DNA of 64,000 nt from Candidatus Nitrotoga sp. 1052 (GTDB lineage: Bacteria; Pseudomonadota; Gammaproteobacteria; Burkholderiales; Gallionellaceae), in contig NZ_CAKMHQ010000024.1 of assembly GCF_927312905.1 (NCBI RefSeq), positions 36,240 to 100,239 of the forward strand. Direction: 5' to 3'. Of this stretch, positions 60,756 to 64,000 are shown piece by piece. The stretch's first letter is position 1. Each line of letters opens with the position of its first letter. Position numbers and translations under genes: made by a program. The notes under the pieces were generated by a model that had not been told where the DNA came from, did not search any database, and saw only the letters and a program-made list of their open reading frames with translations.

Positions 60756-61969
60756 GCCGCCTCCTGCCGCTGGGCGAGCAGCAGGTCAATCGCCCGCCAC
60801 AGCCGCCAGAGGTCGGGGAGATCCTCGCTCCAGAATTGCCGCGAGAATACACGGGCGATATTCAGATCCACGTGGCCCAGGACACGATGGATGAGAAACA
60901 CGGCGGCTTGACCCTCCGGCGCGGCGGCGGCGAGCGCCAAGCTCTCCGGGTAAGGAATGAGATTGTCGTTCATTCCGTGTACCAGGATGAGCCGCGCTTT
61001 GAGCCGCTTCAGGTCGTGACGCGACAGATCGAGCTGGGAGATGTCCGCACGCATGGCTTCGGGCAGCCGGGCCAGCAGTTCGTGAAAACGTGCGGGATCG
61101 GTGTGGGCAGCCAGCTCATAAACTGCCCGACTGTCAGCACTCAACTCCGCAGCGAGCGGCGTCAGATCGGCGTGGGGATCTCGGGTGCGCAGCGCCACCA
61201 TGCGGTCGAACACGGCACGTGCGCGACTGTCCGTCAGGTAGCCCAAGCTGGAATAGAGCAACACCATTTCGCCGGTGTCATCCGGGGTGATGTAATGCCA
61301 CTTGTCCTCATGCTCGAACCAGCCAGTGGTGAAGAAGCGCATCGCGCGGTGCAAGTCATGGTAACCGCCCACGCCCATGACGAAGCGCACCTGTTCCCGG
61401 ATGTCATTTTCCAGCGCGGCGAGGAGCGCTGGGCCGACCGCGTAACTGAAAGCAATGATGCCCGCGCGCCCGTCGCGGGCAAGGTCGGGCCGACCATGCA
61501 GATAAGCGAACGCATCCGCAATTTCGCGGGCATCCGAGGGACGGATAGACAGCTCACGAAAACCTGCCAGGTCGGGTGTCAGCACCGCAAAGCCGGCGCG
61601 CGCCAAGGTCGCAGCGAAGGCCATGAGCCGCGGGTCGTCCTTGCCCCGTGGCACGGCACCCGGCACCAACACGATGGCGGCGCGCGGGCAGCCAGGGCCA
61701 CGCACGGTTGCCGGAAGAAGATTGACCGCAGCATCTGTGCGTTCGCAGCCCTCGAGCGTGCCGGGCAGATAAAGCTCGCCGTTGCGCGACCGCCCGGACA
61801 CCTCATATGAAATCGAGTAATGCAACTGCGCAGCGGTTACCTGTTTTAATCGGGAGGGGCCTTGAGCCGCAGCGATATCCTGGAGCACCAGCGCGGCATC
61901 ATAGTGTTGAGTTGGCTTACAGCCCGCCAGCAACAGGAGGAGCACGACGAAAAAAAACCGCCGATCCAT
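60752..61969 (-). CDS. alpha/beta hydrolase lipoprotein
   Basis: First gene of the lipid operon. With the start at 61969 the protein (405 residues) begins MDRRFFFVVLLLLLAGC, a lipoprotein signal with lipobox LAGC; the longer frame to 62101 lacks one. The middle has AIVLVPGAVPRGKDDPRL as oxyanion strand, IIAFSYAVGPALLAAL with the nucleophile elbow GxSxx variant (FSYAVG), and LILVHGMNDNLIPYPESLAL with the usual acid and histidine region. It probably sits on a membrane facing the periplasm and cleaves an ester. Substrate inferred only from operon context. Confidence 0.82.
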   Translation of the reverse strand: MDRRFFFVVLLLLLAGCKPTQHYDAALVLQDIAAAQGPSRLKQVTAAQLHYSISYEVSGRSRNGELYLPGTLEGCERTDAAVNLLPATVRGPGCPRAAIVLVPGAVPRGKDDPRLMAFAATLARAGFAVLTPDLAGFRELSIRPSDAREIADAFAYLHGRPDLARDGRAGIIAFSYAVGPALLAALENDIREQVRFVMGVGGYHDLHRAMRFFTTGWFEHEDKWHYITPDDTGEMVLLYSSLGYLTDSRARAVFDRMVALRTRDPHADLTPLAAELSADSRAVYELAAHTDPARFHELLARLPEAMRADISQLDLSRHDLKRLKARLILVHGMNDNLIPYPESLALAAAAPEGQAAVFLIHRVLGHVDLNIARVFSRQFWSEDLPDLWRLWRAIDLLLAQRQEAA

Positions 61970-62391
61970 ATTGATTCCGCAGCGGTATTCGCGCAGTTTC
62001 GGCGGAATGCAGAGCAGGCCGAATTGCTGCGCACCCTGGACTATCAGCCGGTCGGCGATATTTTCTAAGATGTCGGCGTTATGCAAGGGCATGTCTGTCA
62101 TGGCTCCTCTGGTTGCATCGCCTGAAATTGGTCCGAAAAGGATTTTTCACAGGTTGTGCGCTGTTTGTGTTGCGGTTGGCTAATAAACTCCATACTGGGC
62201 GGCTCGTCAAGTTTTGCGTGGGTAGTTGTTGCGCCGCTTACTTAGCGCACATAAGGCCGGCATCACAGGGGGTGGATGAACAGATGCGTTACCGACGTGC
62301 CGATGCAGCGGGAGGCACATAAGGCCGGGTTCTCGCGGCGACTGGCAAAAGACAAGCACATTCGTGCATGCCACCAAGCCAAGCGTGAGAT

Positions 62392-62423
62392 GTTGGGCTT
62401 CATTACATTCAGCTCAACCTACT
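62392..62423. repeat. palindrome family B copy
   Basis: GTTGGGCTTCATTACATTCA followed by GCTCAACCTAC; arms pair with one mismatch. The surrounding 430 bp between the lipoprotein gene and yefM contain no gene. Confidence 0.72.
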
Positions 62424-62450
62424 ACACTGACGATAGCCAAACGCAGGATG

Positions 62451-62488
62451 CTTATCGGCGCGTCCGTTCTCGAACGCGCGGTTGGGCG
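62451..62488 (+). other. half attC-like site before yefM
   Basis: GGCGCGTCCGTTCTCGAACGCGC is a hairpin with one bulge and is followed directly by a perfect core GTTGGGC (62481-62487). It looks like the right half of an attC site, in the orientation of the yefM-yoeB pair downstream. Confidence 0.35.
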
Positions 62489-62519
62489 TCCGTACCAGCG
62501 CGCTAGACAAGCCGTTGTC

Positions 62520-62547
62520 AAATATGTACAGTAACATGTACATATTT
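62520..62547 (+). promoter_or_regulatory. operator of the yefM-yoeB pair
   Basis: AAATATGTACA and TGTACATATTT are perfect arms around GTAACA, directly upstream of the ribosome site (GGAGG) of yefM. Known YefM operators have TGTACA cores, so this is the expected autoregulation site. Confidence 0.82.
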
Positions 62548-62558
62548 GGAGGCTTGTT

Positions 62559-62810
62559 ATGGATGCGATTACCTATACCACCGTTCGTGCAAATCTCGCG
62601 AGCGCCATGGACCGCGTTTGCGACGATCACGAACCCTTGATCATTACCCGCAATGGAGAACAGTCCGTCGTGATGCTCTCGCTCGAAGACTACAAGTCGC
62701 TGGAGGAAACCGCCTACCTCTTGCGCACCCCCGCCAATGCCAGACGCCTTCTCGCTGCCGTCGCGCAACTGAACGCCGGTAAAGGCGTTGAGCGGAAGCT
62801 GGTGGAGTGA
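62559..62810 (+). CDS. yefM: antitoxin YefM
   Basis: 83-residue Phd/YefM antitoxin that binds and blocks the YoeB ribonuclease and represses its own operon. TYTTVRANLASAMDRVCDDHEP and IITRNGEQSVVMLSLEDYKSLEE are family signatures. GGAGG precedes the ATG. It overlaps yoeB by 4 bp and has a clear operator upstream. A perfect GTTGGGC core 70 bp before the start suggests that the pair entered as an integron cassette. Confidence 0.95.
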   Translation: MDAITYTTVRANLASAMDRVCDDHEPLIITRNGEQSVVMLSLEDYKSLEETAYLLRTPANARRLLAAVAQLNAGKGVERKLVE

Positions 62811-63061
62811 GGCTGGTCTTCGCTGATGATGCATGGGAAGACTACCTAGATTGGCAGAAGCAAGACAAGCGCATGGTCGAGCGAATCAACAAGCTGATAC
62901 GTGAGACACAGCGCGAGCCCTTCGCGGGAGTCGGCAAACCCGAACCATTGAAGCATGCCCTGTCAGGGTTCTGGTCACGCCGAATTACGGATGAGCATCG
63001 CATGGTGTATCGCATAGAGGGTGATGCATTGATGATCGCTCAGTTGCATTTCCACTACTGA
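62807..63061 (+). CDS. yoeB: toxin YoeB (ribosome-dependent mRNA endonuclease)
   Basis: 84-residue RelE-fold toxin that cuts mRNA in the ribosomal A site. WEDYLDWQKQDKRMVERINKLI, PFAGVGKPEPLKH, the catalytic-region segment SGFWSRRITDEHRMVYRI and the C-terminal QLHFHY are all conserved. The start is a GTG that overlaps the yefM stop (GTGA), so translation is coupled. The catalytic Glu, Arg and His positions appear intact, so the toxin is probably active. Confidence 0.95.
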   Translation: MRLVFADDAWEDYLDWQKQDKRMVERINKLIRETQREPFAGVGKPEPLKHALSGFWSRRITDEHRMVYRIEGDALMIAQLHFHY

Positions 63062-63132
63062 GACGCTCAATCGGGGTAGGAAGAAGCCTCACCACCCCTC
63101 CCTCCCACACCACCGTGCTTACGGATCACGTA

Positions 63133-63148
63133 CACGGCGGTTCGATGA
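63133..63148 (+). other. second CACGGCGGTTCGATGA motif
   Basis: Matches 49035-49050 in 14 of 16 bases. The flank (CCGTGCTTACGGATCACGTA) also recalls a retroelement leader. No reverse transcriptase is present; call is tentative. Confidence 0.3.
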
Positions 63149-63281
63149 ATAAAATCCCTACGTTGCAAGAGCAGGTAGCAACTTTTAGCGGTGGAATTTG
63201 GGGTGTGACGCGGAGGATCCGATGGCGCCGCTACGATCAGAGAGATATTTCCATAACAAGGTTCACACCACCATCGGGCTT

Positions 63282-63344
63282 GTCCAACAAACGGTTCAGA
63301 TTGTGGCTCGCTTCGCGATCACGATCTAACCTTGCTCGTTAGAG
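63282..63344 (-). other. integron attC-like site (minus orientation)
   Basis: On the minus strand CTCTAAC, then GGTTAGATCGTGATCGC, a short loop, GCCACAATCTGAACC and a perfect right core GTTGGAC (63288-63282). The arms pair with two extra bases. It contains the stop codon of the BrnA-like antitoxin gene, so the cassette gene runs into its attC. Confidence 0.72.
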
Positions 63345-63564
63345 GCAACGCTTCGAGGCGTTCAGCAAGCCATACCTTAATAATAGATTGCCGAGTTACG
63401 CCAAGCCTTCCTGCTTCTCGATCTAATGATTCGATCATCCATGTAGGAAAATCAACATTAACGCGCTTTTGCTCTTGCAATACACGCTTCGCTTTGGATA
63501 TATCCAGCGAACCAGTAATGTCAACACCCTTGTCAAATTGTTGGTCAAAAATTTTAGCTTTCAT
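63319..63564 (-). CDS. brnA: BrnA-like antitoxin (CopG/RHH type)
   Basis: 81-residue protein with a C-terminal ribbon-helix-helix (VNVDFPTWMIESLDREAGRLGVTRQSIIKVWL). It overlaps the BrnT-like toxin gene by 11 bp and should neutralise it and repress the operon. AGGAGG 9 bp before ATG 63564 decides the start; a TTG at 63573 is an alternative. The stop lies inside an attC-like site. Confidence 0.85.
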   Translation of the reverse strand: MKAKIFDQQFDKGVDITGSLDISKAKRVLQEQKRVNVDFPTWMIESLDREAGRLGVTRQSIIKVWLAERLEALPLTSKVRS

Positions 63565-63817
63565 ATAAGGCAACCTCCTCAGGCCGTGAACGACGAACAG
63601 AAATTAGTCGGATACTTGCATTTCTATAAGTGATCACGGCTGACCAGTGCTTTCTGCTAATCAGCCCTATCAGCAAGTACCGGGGTTCATCCTCTGTTTT
63701 TGCAGGAATTTCCAATAATCTTGGGTCATCCCATAAAGGTTGTGCATCAATAAGATTGATGCCGTGCTTCCGAAGATTAGCTTGGCTTTTCTGCTCATTA
63801 AATTCAAAAGTAATCAC
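63554..63817 (-). CDS. brnT: BrnT family toxin
   Basis: 87-residue RelE-fold ribonuclease toxin. FEFNEQKSQANLRKHGINLIDA is the BrnT start signature, then PRYLLIGLISRKHWSAVITYR and IRLISVRRSRPEEVALYES with the conserved R-x-x-S/RR end. The start is a GTG without ribosome site; a 17-bp palindrome ends right before it, so the mRNA may be leaderless or nearly so. It precedes the antitoxin, the usual BrnTA order. Confidence 0.9.
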   Translation of the reverse strand: MITFEFNEQKSQANLRKHGINLIDAQPLWDDPRLLEIPAKTEDEPRYLLIGLISRKHWSAVITYRNASIRLISVRRSRPEEVALYES

Positions 63818-63834
63818 GGTATAGAAAATATACC
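63818..63834 (-). promoter_or_regulatory. palindrome directly before brnT, probable operator
   Basis: GGTATA-GAAAA-TATACC is a perfect palindrome touching the GTG start of brnT. On the minus strand it also contains a TATA-rich -10-like sequence. BrnTA operons are autoregulated, so this is the likely operator. Confidence 0.6.
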
Positions 63835-63867
63835 ATTATTGGTGTGAATGCAAGTGCCATAGAGTGC

Positions 63868-63914
63868 TTCTAACGTGGAGGTGACCGCTGCGCGGCTTCA
63901 TAGCGCAGCCCGGT
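63868..63914 (-). other. partial attC-like site upstream of brnT
   Basis: On the minus strand GGGCTGCGC...GCGCAGCGG is a hairpin followed by a core GTTAGAA (63874-63868). It resembles the right half of an attC and would mark the left boundary of the brnTA cassette. Weak call. Confidence 0.35.
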
Positions 63915-63924
63915 AGATACCGCA

Positions 63925-63950
63925 CTTTATCAATCGAGTCTGACCCTGAG
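63925..63950. repeat. half of a GGGTCAGACTCGATTGA-type palindrome
   Basis: TCAATCGAGTCTGACCCT (63931-63948) is the complement of the element end seen in degenerate form at 35327 (AGGGTCAGACTCGG). It belongs to the same GGGTCAG class as family A. The last 50 bp of the window show nothing I can name. Confidence 0.5.
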
Positions 63951-64000
63951 GTCTCCCCTCAAAGTTGCAGCACAGGATGATCATACCGCAAGGACTCAAG

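Noticed and set aside
60584..61810. 408-codon open frame on the plus strand
   Set aside because: It lies fully inside the minus-strand ceramidase-like and alpha/beta hydrolase genes, has a low-complexity Arg/Gln/His-rich composition typical of antisense frames in GC-rich genes, and shows no motif.

Overview
The window looks like the chromosome of an autotrophic betaproteobacterium of the Nitrosomonadales (Gallionellaceae or Nitrosomonadaceae type). Two things point there: a Calvin-subtype class II aldolase behind pgk and pyk, and an ncgABC-nirK cluster arranged as in ammonia and nitrite oxidisers. Ordinary housekeeping blocks alternate with repeat-rich accessory stretches. I saw no rRNA, no CRISPR array and no intact transposase or integrase.

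Layout. 0-3 kb: glycolysis/Calvin genes (pgk end, pyk, fba). 3-6 kb: ppk2, wrbA, doxX. 6-10.6 kb: a nitrite/NO block (two-domain copper oxidase, two cytochromes c, NirK, then an OBAP-like protein and another cytochrome) behind a promoter carrying an NsrR-like palindrome. 10.8-15.2 kb: a CusBA-type copper/silver efflux pair. 15.2-17 kb: YdcF-like protein, MITE-like element and methyltransferase. 17.4-22.1 kb: three tandem copies of a ~500-residue secreted protein of unknown function. 22.2-28.4 kb: tRNA-Gly, thiS-thiG-trmB, hemW, msrA, rdgB-rph and yicC. 28.6-38.9 kb: mixed accessory DNA (acetyltransferase, dnaJ remnant, two Hsp20 genes, pepN carrying a REP-like insertion, a RelA/SpoT-domain protein, a TumE/TumA pair, two partial copies of yicC, an HDOD protein, transposase and integrase remnants, tRNA-Met). 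39-46.9 kb: SPOR protein, coaX-birA-patatin and hrpA. 47-55.5 kb: a cassette-like region. 55.7-62 kb: a four-gene lipid operon. 62-64 kb: YefM-YoeB and BrnT/BrnA type toxin-antitoxin pairs.

The most unusual content is in the accessory DNA. First, several integron attC-like recombination sites (best at 47.67, 53.94, 54.66 and 63.28 kb) follow or precede small orphan genes and toxin-antitoxin pairs, with no integrase in sight: a cluster of attC sites lacking an integrase (CALIN). Second, a ~50-bp palindrome starting GGGGTCAGTTCTAAC occurs six times; three copies abut 3' fragments of genes that also exist intact in this window (yicC twice, the acyltransferase end of the lipid-operon gene once), which suggests the element takes part in capturing or copying gene ends. 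Third, other palindromic repeat families are scattered through intergenic space, and one copy sits in frame inside pepN.

How the genes could work together: the ncg/nirK block plausibly handles nitrite reduction and NO tolerance under NsrR control. The 55.7-62 kb operon combines a fatty-acyl ligase-ACP-acyltransferase fusion, an MFS transporter, a ceramidase-like membrane hydrolase and a lipoprotein hydrolase, and resembles in concept the LplT-Aas lysophospholipid salvage pair. These functional links are inference from family and order, not shown by the sequence itself.
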